From positions 124,001-188,000 of the forward strand of contig NZ_SSOB01000008.1 in the NCBI RefSeq assembly GCF_004801405.1: a stretch of 64,000 bases of DNA. The letters run 5' to 3'. Of the stretch, positions 26,577-35,676 are shown in pieces. Position numbers and translations under genes: made by a program. A model generated the notes under the pieces. It was not told the DNA's origin. It saw only the letters and a list, made by a program, of their open reading frames with translations, and did no database searches. Position 1 is the stretch's first letter. Each line of letters begins with the position of its first letter. This stretch comes from Cohnella fermenti (GTDB lineage Bacteria; Bacillota; Bacilli; Paenibacillales; Paenibacillaceae).

Positions 26577-29500
26577 ATGCACTGGGCAAAAATCATGTGG
26601 AGAATATACGTTGTGCTGGCTGTGGTCGCGGGGACGGTAAATCTGCTGCCGCCGGGGCAGGCTCATGCGCTGGCAAGCGACGGGATTTATGCAACCGCTA
26701 TTGCGGCAGGCAACAATCACAATCTGGTGCTTAGAAGCGACGGTACGGTGTTGGCGTGGGGGGACAACAGCAAAGGGCAGTTGGGCGATGGGACAACGAT
26801 AAGCCGGACTTCGCCTGTACAGGTATCAGGGCTTGATGGTGTTGCCGTGACGGCCATCGCCGCCGGAACGTCGCACAGCCTCGCGCTGGACAGCGAGGGC
26901 CGCGTATGGGCGTGGGGCGACAATACGTATGGGCAGATGGGGGACGGTTCGACAACAATCCGTACGACCCCGGCCGTCGTGCCGAATCTGGGCGACGTCA
27001 CGGCGATCTCGTCGGGCTACAATCACGGCCTTGCCTTGAAGAGCGACGGCACGCTGTGGGCGTGGGGGTACAACAATCGCGGTCAGATCGGGGATAATTC
27101 GACGACCAATCGGCTCACTCCCGTGCAAGTGACCGGTCTGAGCGGTGTGACGATCGCTTCGATCTCTGCCGGCGGAACGTTTAACCTGATGTTGGACAGT
27201 GCCGGGAATGTATGGGGGTGGGGCTACAACGGCGTCAAGCAATTGGCCAGCAACACGCTGACGACCGCGCCGGTTCCGATCCAGTTGGGCGTGAGCGGAG
27301 CCAAGGCGATCGCAGCCGGAGCCAACCACAGCTTGGCGGTTATGAACGACGGCACGGTGAAGACATGGGGGTACAACGGCAGCGGACAGCTCGGCGACGG
27401 AGGGTATACGAATCAATACGTGCCGGTGTCGGTCGGAATTGCCGATGTTGCGGCGGTGTCGGGATGGACGTCGCACAGCCTTGCCTTGAAGAGCGACGGC
27501 ACGGTGTGGGCGTGGGGAAGCAACCTGTACGGCCAGTTGGGAGACGGCACGGTGAGCAGCAGCTACACGCCGGTGCAAGTATCGGGTCTCGGCGAAGTGA
27601 CGGCGATCGCGGCGGGAGAGACGCACAGTCTGGCGTTGCGCAAGGACGGCACAGTCGCGGTGTGGGGCGACGAGTCCAAGGGGCAATTGGGCCTTGGCAC
27701 GCCTCTGATGCAGCTCGCTCCCGTGCAGGCTTCCATCGAGGATGCCGTCTCGGTGGCGGGCGGCGGATGGCACAGCCTTGCCATCTCAAGCGACGGCTCG
27801 CTCTGGGCATGGGGCGACAATTCATACGGCATTGTGAATGATGGAACAACGACCAGCAATCCGATCCCGCATCGGACATCCATAACGGATGCGATCGAAG
27901 CGTCTTCATCGGGCTACCACGTCTTGGCCGTCCGAAGCGATGGCACGCTCTGGTCATGGGGGGCGAATGTGTCCGGGCAATTGGGTGACGGCACAACGAC
28001 GAACCGGGAGAGTCCCGCCCAGGTAGCCGGCTTAAGCGGCATTCGGGAGGCCGAGGCGGGGAGCAATTATAGCGTGGCTCTCAAGGATGACGGAACGGTG
28101 TGGGCATGGGGAATCAATGGATACAACCAGTTGGGCGACGGAACGCAGACGACGCGGTTGTCCCCTGTGCAGGTGTCGGGCCTTACGGATGTCGAGGCGA
28201 TCTCGTCCGGTTATGCGCACAGCGTGGCGCTGAAGAGCGACGGGACGGTATGGGCTTGGGGATTCAATCAATACGGGCAACTCGGCAACGGCACGGCAGG
28301 GGGGAACGGCTCTGTCCCCGTGCAGGTGCCCGGCTTGGCTGATGTCGAAGCGATCTCGGCAGGCGAATACTTCAATCTTGCGCTGAGGAACGACGGAACA
28401 GTATGGGCGTGGGGCTGGAACAACAGCGGACAGATTGGCGTCGGATCGGCGGATGCGACGGTGAACTCGCCCACGCAAGTGACGGCATTGGCCGGCATTC
28501 GCATCGTCGCCATCGCCGGAGGAACGGCCCATAGCTTGGCGGTGGCGGAGGACGGCTCCGTATGGGCATGGGGATCGAACTCCAAAGGGCAATTGGGCGA
28601 CGGGACGACGACGAACCGCTCAACTCCGGTGCAAGTGGAGGGGCTTAGCGGCGTAACAGAGGCGGCGGCCGGATCTATCCACAGCTTGGCGCTGCGAAGC
28701 GACGGTACGGTATGGACTTGGGGCAGCACCTTGTACGGTCAGCTTGGCGAAGGATCGATCTCGTTCCGCGCGACTCCCGTTCTGTTGTCGGATTTTCCAT
28801 CGAATGATGCTGACTTGACGGACTTGCAGATCGATGGGACGAGTGTTGACGGATTCTCGTCGGACGACGCAGGGCCGTATGCCGTGAACGTACCGAACGC
28901 GACGACATCGGTGAGCGTGACGTACGAGACATCGAACGAAGAGGCGACCGTTGCGCTGACCGGCGGTTCGGACCTGGCCGTCGGCGACAATGCCGTAACC
29001 GCGACGGTGACGGCTCCTAACGGGTCGACCAAATCCTACGAGATCATCGTCCACCGAATTTCGATTAGCGCCGAACTGACGGATCTGCAGATCGACGGGA
29101 CGACCGTCGCCGGGTTCGCGTCCGGCAACGTCGGGCCGTATGCGGCGAACGTGCCGAGCACGACGACGGCCGTGGGCGTGACCTATACGCTGTCGGACAG
29201 CGCGGCGAGCGCGATCGTAACGGGCGGTACGGACCTGATGCTGGGCGCGAACGATGTCACCGTCGAGGTAACGGCGGAAGACGGGACGATGAAGATGACG
29301 TACGAGATCACGGTATACAGACAGTCGGGCGATGGGTCTCTGACAGATCTTCAGGTGAACGGTACGACGGTGGAAGGGTTCGATTCGGATGATGTCGGCC
29401 CGTACGAAGTGACGATAGCGGGTGCGACGTCGGTTAACGTGACGTACACGAAGTTGGATGCGAGCGCGAGCGTTGTCGTTGTGGGAGATACGGGCCTGAC

Positions 29501-31691
29501 GGTGGGAGCCAACACTGTCACAGTGACGGTCACGGCAGAGGACGGCACGGTTAAGGTATACGAAATTACCGTACACGTGCAGTCGGGCGATGCGACTCTG
29601 GCGGACTTGCGGGTGAACGGTACGACGTTGTCCGGCTTCGCTTCCGGCAACACCGGCCCGTACGGGGTAACAGTGCCGAACGCCACGACGGCGGTCGCCA
29701 TTGCTTACACGGCGGCGGACAGCGAAGCGAGCGTAGAGGTGACAGGCGGCGACGACCTGCAAGTTGGTGCGAACACCGTCACAGTAACGGTGACGGCGGC
29801 GGATGGCATAACGACGAAGGTGTACACGATCATGGTGACGCGCGAGGACGAAGCAGAGACGCCGACACCATCGGCGGAATTGGCTGACCTTCAAGTGAAC
29901 GGCGCGACGTTGTCCGGCTTCTCCTCCGGCAACACCGGCCCGTACACGATAACAGTGCCGAACGCCACGACGGCGGTCGCCATTGCCTATACGGCGGCGG
30001 ACAGCGAAGCGAGCGTAGAGGTGGCGGGAGGCGACGACCTGCGAGTCGGTGCGAACACCGTCACAATCACGGTGACGGCGGCGGATGGCATAATGACGAA
30101 GGTGTACACGATCATCGTGACACGTGAGGACGAAGCAGAGACGCCGACACCATCGGCGGAACTGGCTGATCTTCAAGTGAACGGCACGACGGTGTCCGGC
30201 TTCGCCTCCGGCAACACCGGCCCGTACGGGGTAACAGTGCCGAACGCCACGACGGCCGTCGCCATTGCTTATACGGCGGCGGATAGCGAAGCGAGCGTAG
30301 AGGTGACAGGCGGCGACGACCTGCAAGTCGGTGCGAACACCGTCACAATCACGGTGACGGCGACGGATGGCATAACGACGAAGGTGTACACGATCATCGT
30401 GACGCGCGAGAATGCGACTACGCCTTCAGGGCCATCCAGCCCGTCCGGACCGTCGGTTCCGTCGACAGGGACGGATGAACCCGAAGAACAAACAGCGGTT
30501 CTTCTAAACGGAGAGTCCGCTCAAGCGGAAGTGACCGAGATTACGAACGACAAGGGGCAGAAAGTCATGAGGGTTGTCGTGGACGGCGCACAATTAAGCA
30601 AGGTGCTATCCTCGGCTTCCGACGACGGAGTTGTCTTGGACGTTCATAACGAGGCTCCCGTAGTTGAGGTGGTATTGCCGATGTCGGCTCTGCTCAGCGA
30701 CGCTGTCGATGCGCAGCGGGCGGTCGTCCGCATTAAGGCAGCGGGGGCGTCCTACAGCCTGCCGATTCGGGTGCTGGCCGGTCTGCCTAAGGATGCCCTG
30801 CTCACGCTGACGATCTCAAAGCTCTCCGAGGCGGACTTGAAGCTATTCGGGCAATCGGCGACTCGTCAAGGCGCGCAGGTGCTGTCCGAGCCGATTGCTT
30901 TCTCCCTGAGCGTGAACGGGCAGGAACTGACCGACTTTAACGGAACTTACGTAGACCGGACAATCCTGCTGGATGGAGCTGTAGACGCAGATCGGGCGAC
31001 AGCGGTGTGGATGGACGCGAACGGACAACTGCACTTTATTCCGGCAACCTTCGAACGGGACGGCAACGAGGTGACGGCAACGATCCATTCGCCTCACAAC
31101 AGTATTTATGCCATTATTCAATCGAGCAAAATATTCGCGGATACGAATGGCCATTGGGCGCGCAAGGACATCGAGTCTCTGGCCTCCAAGCTTATCGTAA
31201 ACGGCATATCGAACGAGTCGTTCGCGCCGAACGCAACCATTACCCGAGCCGAATTCGCCGCCTTGCTCGTTCGGGCGCTCGGATTGCAGGCGGAAGCGAC
31301 GGATAACCCGTTCGACGATGTTCAGGCTAACGATTGGTTCGCGGCGGACGTGCAGGCGGCGCTTCAAGCCGGTCTAATCCGAGGCTTCGCGGACGGGACC
31401 TTCCGGCCGAACGAGCGGATTACCCGGGAGCAGATGGCCGTCATGATCGCGGGGGCGATAAAGGCTTCCGGCAATCGTCCGGAGACGATCCGGTCCGAAG
31501 CCTGGAACGACTTATTCGCGGATGCGGAAGAGATCTCCGCTTGGGCGAAGGAAGGGGTAGAAGCTGCGGCGCGTGCCGGCATTATCGGTGGAAGAGAGGA
31601 CGGCACGTTCGCTCCGGCGTCCCAGGCCACTCGTGCGGAAGCGGTCGCTATGCTTCGCAGAATGCTGCAAGCCATTGGATTTATTAACTAA
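26577..31691 (+). CDS. Giant RCC1-repeat, cadherin-like, SLH-domain surface protein
   Basis: The open frame starts at 26367, but the ATG at 26577 has GGGAGAGAG upstream and a signal peptide (MWRIYVVLAVVAG..., ending QAHA), giving 1704 residues. Residues 37-739 hold 14 RCC1-type propeller repeats of about 50 residues, each with a WAWG-like core and GQLGDGT. Residues 743-1278 hold six cadherin-like beta-sandwich repeats (LTDLQVNGTTV...). A Pro/Ser/Gly linker follows at about 1279-1300, then a domain of unknown type. Residues 1518-1704 are three SLH domains that bind cell-wall polymer. It is secreted and wall-anchored. Function may be adhesion or glycan contact. Confidence 0.9.
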   Translation: MHWAKIMWRIYVVLAVVAGTVNLLPPGQAHALASDGIYATAIAAGNNHNLVLRSDGTVLAWGDNSKGQLGDGTTISRTSPVQVSGLDGVAVTAIAAGTSHSLALDSEGRVWAWGDNTYGQMGDGSTTIRTTPAVVPNLGDVTAISSGYNHGLALKSDGTLWAWGYNNRGQIGDNSTTNRLTPVQVTGLSGVTIASISAGGTFNLMLDSAGNVWGWGYNGVKQLASNTLTTAPVPIQLGVSGAKAIAAGANHSLAVMNDGTVKTWGYNGSGQLGDGGYTNQYVPVSVGIADVAAVSGWTSHSLALKSDGTVWAWGSNLYGQLGDGTVSSSYTPVQVSGLGEVTAIAAGETHSLALRKDGTVAVWGDESKGQLGLGTPLMQLAPVQASIEDAVSVAGGGWHSLAISSDGSLWAWGDNSYGIVNDGTTTSNPIPHRTSITDAIEASSSGYHVLAVRSDGTLWSWGANVSGQLGDGTTTNRESPAQVAGLSGIREAEAGSNYSVALKDDGTVWAWGINGYNQLGDGTQTTRLSPVQVSGLTDVEAISSGYAHSVALKSDGTVWAWGFNQYGQLGNGTAGGNGSVPVQVPGLADVEAISAGEYFNLALRNDGTVWAWGWNNSGQIGVGSADATVNSPTQVTALAGIRIVAIAGGTAHSLAVAEDGSVWAWGSNSKGQLGDGTTTNRSTPVQVEGLSGVTEAAAGSIHSLALRSDGTVWTWGSTLYGQLGEGSISFRATPVLLSDFPSNDADLTDLQIDGTSVDGFSSDDAGPYAVNVPNATTSVSVTYETSNEEATVALTGGSDLAVGDNAVTATVTAPNGSTKSYEIIVHRISISAELTDLQIDGTTVAGFASGNVGPYAANVPSTTTAVGVTYTLSDSAASAIVTGGTDLMLGANDVTVEVTAEDGTMKMTYEITVYRQSGDGSLTDLQVNGTTVEGFDSDDVGPYEVTIAGATSVNVTYTKLDASASVVVVGDTGLTVGANTVTVTVTAEDGTVKVYEITVHVQSGDATLADLRVNGTTLSGFASGNTGPYGVTVPNATTAVAIAYTAADSEASVEVTGGDDLQVGANTVTVTVTAADGITTKVYTIMVTREDEAETPTPSAELADLQVNGATLSGFSSGNTGPYTITVPNATTAVAIAYTAADSEASVEVAGGDDLRVGANTVTITVTAADGIMTKVYTIIVTREDEAETPTPSAELADLQVNGTTVSGFASGNTGPYGVTVPNATTAVAIAYTAADSEASVEVTGGDDLQVGANTVTITVTATDGITTKVYTIIVTRENATTPSGPSSPSGPSVPSTGTDEPEEQTAVLLNGESAQAEVTEITNDKGQKVMRVVVDGAQLSKVLSSASDDGVVLDVHNEAPVVEVVLPMSALLSDAVDAQRAVVRIKAAGASYSLPIRVLAGLPKDALLTLTISKLSEADLKLFGQSATRQGAQVLSEPIAFSLSVNGQELTDFNGTYVDRTILLDGAVDADRATAVWMDANGQLHFIPATFERDGNEVTATIHSPHNSIYAIIQSSKIFADTNGHWARKDIESLASKLIVNGISNESFAPNATITRAEFAALLVRALGLQAEATDNPFDDVQANDWFAADVQAALQAGLIRGFADGTFRPNERITREQMAVMIAGAIKASGNRPETIRSEAWNDLFADAEEISAWAKEGVEAAARAGIIGGREDGTFAPASQATRAEAVAMLRRMLQAIGFIN

Positions 31692-31709
31692 CCAACAGCC
31701 GAAGAAAAT

Positions 31710-31746
31710 GGCGGTACGAGGGATATTTGTCCCTGTACCGCCTTTT
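31710..31746 (+). terminator. Terminator after the surface-protein gene
   Basis: GGCGGTAC (31710-31717) pairs with GTACCGCC, with an inner AGGGA/TCCCT stem, followed by TTTT. Confidence 0.85.
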
Positions 31747-31927
31747 CGCGTTCTTCCGAGCGATTCCGTAACTCGTTTCACCGCAGCCTCGCTAACCCGC
31801 CGATTGTTCCTCATCCAAAACTAACCATATTGAACGATTTAACCCGGCAAGCTGAAGCCGCATAAAATTGCGAACCGGAAGCTTTTGACCCGCTGGCCAG
31901 AAAGAGCGAACTGTATTTCGTGACGAA

Positions 31928-32438
31928 AGAGGAGAGGGAGATGCGCGGGAAATCGGCACAACGGAGCTCCGAAGAGGCGGTTGGAGCAGGAGATGTGCGG
32001 GAAACCCGTACAACGGAGCTTCGAAGAGGCGGTTGGAGAGGGAGATGTGCGGGAAACCCGTACAACGACGTTCCGAAGAGGCGGTTGGAGTAGGAGATAT
32101 GCGGGAAATCGGCACAACGACGCTCCGAAGAGGCGGTTGGAGAGGGAGATATGCGGGAAATCGGCACAACAGAGCTTCGAAGAGGCGGTTGGAGCAGGAG
32201 ATGTGCGGGAAACCCGTACAACGACGCTCCGAAGAGGCGGTTGGAGCAGGAGATATGCGGGAAACCCGTACAACGGAGCCCCGAAGAGGCGGTTGGAGCA
32301 GGAGATGTGCGGGAAATCGGCACAACGGAGCTTTGAAGAGGCGGTTGGAGAGGGAGATGTGCGGGAAATCGGCACAACGGAGCTTCGAAGAGGCGGTTGG
32401 AGAGGGAGATGTGCGGGAAACCCGTACAACGAAGCTCC
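31928..32438. repeat. 52-bp tandem array, about ten units
   Basis: GAAGAGGCGGTTGGAG recurs at 31971, 32023, 32075, 32127, 32179, 32231, 32283, 32335 and 32387, exactly 52 bp apart, with a partial unit on the left. Units mix a few variants (GAGCAGG or GAGAGGG; GGGAAACCCGTAC or GGGAAATCGGCAC). The second variable site forms a hairpin with an AAA loop in both versions. The period is not a multiple of 3, so the long frames across it are not genes. Confidence 0.93.
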
Positions 32439-32552
32439 GGCTCCTCGTCCGGCCGCCATCTCCGAGCTCGCCCCGCATTCAGCCGCTGCGCCACCTCCGA
32501 GTCACCCCCCGCAGTTCGCTCCGCGCCGAACCGCCGCCTCCGGGCCCGGAGC

Positions 32553-33389
32553 TTACCCTTCGCCCCGGGACTTCCTGGCGTAGTCCTCCGGCGAGCGGCC
32601 GAGCAGCGCCTTGAAGTCCTTGATGAAGTGCGCCTGGTCGTAGTAGCCGAGCTGCTGCGCGAATTCGGCCCAGCCCGCCGGTCCCGCTCCCAGCTCGCCC
32701 TTCTCGAGCCGCTCCGCCGCCTCCTGCAGCCGGAAGCGCCGGAGCACCCACTTGGGGCTCACGCCGATGTACCGGCTGAACAGCCGCTGCAGCGTGCGAA
32801 CGCCCAGCCCGAACGCTTCGGCGACATCCTGGGTCCGGACGATCTCTCGGTCGTCGATCATCGAGCGGACGATGCGCTCCGCAAGCTCGGCCTGCTCGTC
32901 CTTCTCCGGAAGCCGCCGCAGCAGGAAGCTCTCGATCCGGCGCGCCCTCGCCTCGTCGTCCGGCAGCTCCCAGAACCCCTCCTCGACCGCGGCGCCGTCC
33001 TCGCCGAACGCCGCGGCTCCGCCGATCCGGCTTCCGGTGAGCGGAGCGAGATCCTGCTTCCAGTACGGGTAGAACCCGCCCGGCCGGAACTTCGCGCCGA
33101 AGCTCTGCCCGAATCCCTTCAGATGCCTCGTATAAGAAGGAGTGGGCACGCCGTATACCCAGGAGCCGGTGCCGGTCCAGTCGTTCTCGAACACCCATTG
33201 GACGCTTGGGTATGAGAGAATATGCTGGTGGAAGTCCGGCTGCTCCCTCAGGTCCCAGCGCACGAGCCAGTAATGCTCCACGAACGGAGCCAGCGCGGCA
33301 TCCGGTTCGTACCGTTCCAGCACGAATCGGCGGAAGCCTTCGTCGGCGCGCACGATCCCTCTTGTTGCCTGAAGCTTGGACTCTCTCAT
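32553..33389 (-). CDS. AraC family transcriptional regulator
   Basis: The protein has 278 residues. The first 160 form an effector domain of the kind with VEHYWLVRWDL and FGAKFRPGGFYPY, seen in AraC proteins near stress or detoxification genes. The C-terminal third is the AraC HTH pair (VAEAFGLGVRTLQRLFSRY, then QLGYYDQAHFIKDFKALLGRSP). It is divergent from the SRPBCC gene, which is the nearest possible target. Effector unknown. Confidence 0.85.
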   Translation of the reverse strand: MRESKLQATRGIVRADEGFRRFVLERYEPDAALAPFVEHYWLVRWDLREQPDFHQHILSYPSVQWVFENDWTGTGSWVYGVPTPSYTRHLKGFGQSFGAKFRPGGFYPYWKQDLAPLTGSRIGGAAAFGEDGAAVEEGFWELPDDEARARRIESFLLRRLPEKDEQAELAERIVRSMIDDREIVRTQDVAEAFGLGVRTLQRLFSRYIGVSPKWVLRRFRLQEAAERLEKGELGAGPAGWAEFAQQLGYYDQAHFIKDFKALLGRSPEDYARKSRGEG

Positions 33390-33541
33390 AGCCTCCCCCT
33401 GACCGCGGCGATGTCGCGATTTTACAATACAAGCCTAATGGGCCATCCTATAGTAAGAGTAACAGCGTATCGCTGGGCAAGCAACGAATCGTCGCCGAAC
33501 CTTTAACGAATCCAACAACACAATGAATGGAGGAGCCCATC

Positions 33542-33994
33542 ATGGAAAACCTTGAATACACCATCTACGTCAACGCCGAGCCGGAGGACGTCTGGAACGC
33601 TTTTATCAGCCCCGAGGGGGTGCGCGCGCTCTTCTTCGGATCGGTGCTGAAGTCCACCTTCGAGATCGGTGCGCCTTACGAATATGTCGGACCCGGCAAC
33701 GACGGAGACGAGACGGTGCACGTGTACGGAACGGTGCTCGAGTTCGAGCCGAATCAACGAATGAGCTATACCGAGCATCCCGGCCCTTCCTATCGGGAGA
33801 ATCACGCCGAACTGGAGACCCGAGTAACCATGTCGCTCGAGAAGGTCGGAGGATGCACGAAGCTGACGCTCGTGAACGACCGCTGGCCGGAGGGGCATCC
33901 TTCCTACGAGAACACGAAGGCGAGCTGGCCGATGATTCTCAGCAACGCCAAGTCGTGGGTCGAGACGGGGAAGACGATGGACTTCGGCTGGTAA
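33542..33994 (+). CDS. SRPBCC / AHSA1-like protein
   Basis: The ATG at 33542 is chosen because GGAGGAG lies 6 nt upstream; the earlier ATG at 33527 overlaps that site. The 150-residue protein has the START/Bet v1-like fold signature (YTIYVNAEPEDVWNAFISPEG at the start, SWPMILSNAKSWVETGK at the end). Such proteins bind small hydrophobic ligands or act as cyclase-like enzymes; no precise role can be given. It lies between a divergent AraC gene and a TipA-type MerR gene. Confidence 0.8.
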   Translation: MENLEYTIYVNAEPEDVWNAFISPEGVRALFFGSVLKSTFEIGAPYEYVGPGNDGDETVHVYGTVLEFEPNQRMSYTEHPGPSYRENHAELETRVTMSLEKVGGCTKLTLVNDRWPEGHPSYENTKASWPMILSNAKSWVETGKTMDFGW

Positions 33995-34019
33995 CCATTT
34001 ATTTGTTGACAGATCCGTC

Positions 34020-34050
34020 TTGACCTTGACGCCGCGTAAAGGTGTATCGT
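34020..34050 (+). promoter_or_regulatory. MerR-type promoter with 19-bp spacer
   Basis: TTGACC (34020-34025) and TATCGT (34045-34050) are 19 bp apart, the stretched spacing of MerR-activated promoters. The dyad ACCTT (34023-34027) and AAGGT (34039-34043) lies between. Autoactivation by the gene product that follows is the natural reading. Confidence 0.75.
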
Positions 34051-34073
34051 TGCTTTGTCGGGAGGCGATCAAG

Positions 34074-34835
34074 ATGGAGTATACGATACAGAAGCTGGCG
34101 CGGATGGCCGGGGTGAGCACAAGAACGCTGCGGTATTACGACGAGATCGGCCTGCTGAAGCCGGCAAGGCTGACCTCGTCGGGGTACCGGATCTACGGCG
34201 GGCACGAGTTGGAACGCCTGCAGCATATTCTTTTCTACCGCGAGCTGGAGGTCGATCTGGACACGATCGCGCGCATCGTGAACGCGGACGGCTTCGACGG
34301 CGCAAGCGCTCTGTACGAGCACCGCGAGAAGCTTCTCGACAGAAGGCGCAGGCTCGACGTTCTTCTCGACAATGTGGAGAAGACGATCGCGCTCGCGGAA
34401 GGGAGAGGGACGATGAGCGACGCGGAACGGTTCGAAGGCTTCAAGGAGCGGATGATCGAGGAGAACGAGGCGAAGTACGGCGAGGAGATTCGTCGGAAGT
34501 ACGGCGAGAAGGCCGTGGAGGAGTCCAACAAGAAGCTGCGCGGCATGACGAAGGAGCAGCACGAGGAGGCGGCCCGCTTGGCGGAGGAGATTCATGCCGC
34601 GCTGGCCGAAGCCTATGCGACGGGAGACCCGGCGAGCGCCGAGGCGCAGCGAGTGGCCGAGCTCCACAAGCGGTGGCTGGCCTTCTACTGGGCCGAGTAC
34701 AGCAAGGAGGCGCATGCCGGACTCGCCCGGATGTACGTGGAGGACGAACGCTTCCGTGCCTACTACGACAAGCAGACGCCGGGGAGCGCGGAGTTTCTTC
34801 GGGATTCGATTGTTATTTTCACAGGGCAGGGCTAA
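34074..34835 (+). CDS. MerR family regulator with TipAS domain
   Basis: From the ATG at 34074 (GGGAGG 9 nt upstream) the protein has 253 residues. Residues 1-70 are the MerR winged helix (YTIQKLARMAGVSTRTLRYY, GLLKPARLTSSGYRIY). A coiled coil (about 75-115) leads to a TipAS antibiotic-binding domain (about 130-250, containing LHKRWLAFYW). Relatives such as TipAL and Mta bind thiopeptides or other drugs and activate their own gene and drug-resistance genes. The promoter just upstream fits autoregulation. Confidence 0.88.
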   Translation: MEYTIQKLARMAGVSTRTLRYYDEIGLLKPARLTSSGYRIYGGHELERLQHILFYRELEVDLDTIARIVNADGFDGASALYEHREKLLDRRRRLDVLLDNVEKTIALAEGRGTMSDAERFEGFKERMIEENEAKYGEEIRRKYGEKAVEESNKKLRGMTKEQHEEAARLAEEIHAALAEAYATGDPASAEAQRVAELHKRWLAFYWAEYSKEAHAGLARMYVEDERFRAYYDKQTPGSAEFLRDSIVIFTGQG

Positions 34836-34850
34836 GCAAGCCGACAGCAG

Positions 34851-34890
34851 GAAGGCCGAGCTCCTCATCGCGAGGGACCCGGCCTTCTTC
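34851..34890. terminator. Terminator between the merR and exoA genes
   Basis: GAAGGCCG (34851-34858) pairs with CGGCCTTC (34880-34887), followed by TTCCTT. It lies between convergent genes and touches the stop of exoA. Confidence 0.7.
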
Positions 34891-34891
34891 C

Positions 34892-35650
34892 TTATTCGTC
34901 CGCAAGCTCCAGACAGATCGGACAATGGTCGCTGCCCAGCACGTGAGCGTCGATGCGCGCCTCCGCAATGGAGGGAGCCAGCCGCGAGGAGACGAGGAAG
35001 TAGTCGATGCGCCAGCCGACGTTCCGCTCCCGGACCTTCGGCATGTTGGACCACCACGTGTACGCGTCCGCGCGGTCGGGATACAGATAGCGGAAGGAGT
35101 CGGCGAAGCCGGAGCCGAGCAGCGTCGTCATCTTCTCCCGTTCCTGATCCGTGAAGCCGGAATTGCCGCGGTTGCCGCGCCAGTTCTTCAGGTCGATCTC
35201 CTGATGGGCGACGTTGAGATCGCCGCAGACGATGACCGGCTTGAGCTCGTCCAGTTGCTTCAGGTAGGCGCGGAACCGGTCCTCCCACTCCAGGCGGTAA
35301 TCGAGCCTCGAGAGGTCCCGCTTCGCATTCGGGGTGTAGACGGTAATGAAGTAGTAACGGTCGAACTCGAGCGTGATGATGCGTCCTTCGGGCTCTTCGT
35401 CGTCCTCGATGCCGTAACGGACGGAGAGCGGCTTGACCCTGGTGAAAACAGCCGTTCCCGAGTACCCCTTCTTCTGAGCGTAATTCCAATACTGCGAGTA
35501 TTCCTCCCCGAGCGCCAGCTCGATCTGGCCCTCCTGAAGCTTGGTCTCCTGCAGGCAGAATACGTCCGCATCCGACTCCTTGAAGTAATCGAGGAAGCCC
35601 TTGCCTACGCAGGAGCGCAGGCCGTTGACGTTCCAAGAGATAAAGCGCAT
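34892..35650 (-). CDS. exoA: Exodeoxyribonuclease III (AP endonuclease)
   Basis: The protein has 252 residues of the Mg-dependent exonuclease III family. Visible active-site segments are FCLQETKLQ, GDLNVAHQEIDLKN, WRIDYFLVS and the terminal GSDHCPICLEL. It cuts DNA at abasic sites and degrades 3' ends in base excision repair. It probably follows the DEDDh exonuclease gene in one transcript (26 nt apart). Confidence 0.93.
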   Translation of the reverse strand: MRFISWNVNGLRSCVGKGFLDYFKESDADVFCLQETKLQEGQIELALGEEYSQYWNYAQKKGYSGTAVFTRVKPLSVRYGIEDDEEPEGRIITLEFDRYYFITVYTPNAKRDLSRLDYRLEWEDRFRAYLKQLDELKPVIVCGDLNVAHQEIDLKNWRGNRGNSGFTDQEREKMTTLLGSGFADSFRYLYPDRADAYTWWSNMPKVRERNVGWRIDYFLVSSRLAPSIAEARIDAHVLGSDHCPICLELADE

Positions 35651-35676
35651 GGAAGATCCTCCCGTATCCGAGGCCG

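Noticed and set aside
28620..30326. Open frame of 568 codons on the minus strand
   Set aside because: It is antisense to the cadherin-like repeats of the giant surface protein and its repetitiveness only reflects those repeats.
31792..32614. Several overlapping frames of about 200 codons on both strands
   Set aside because: They come from a 52-bp repeat that shifts frame at each unit, so no frame keeps a constant protein repeat. No gene signals are seen.
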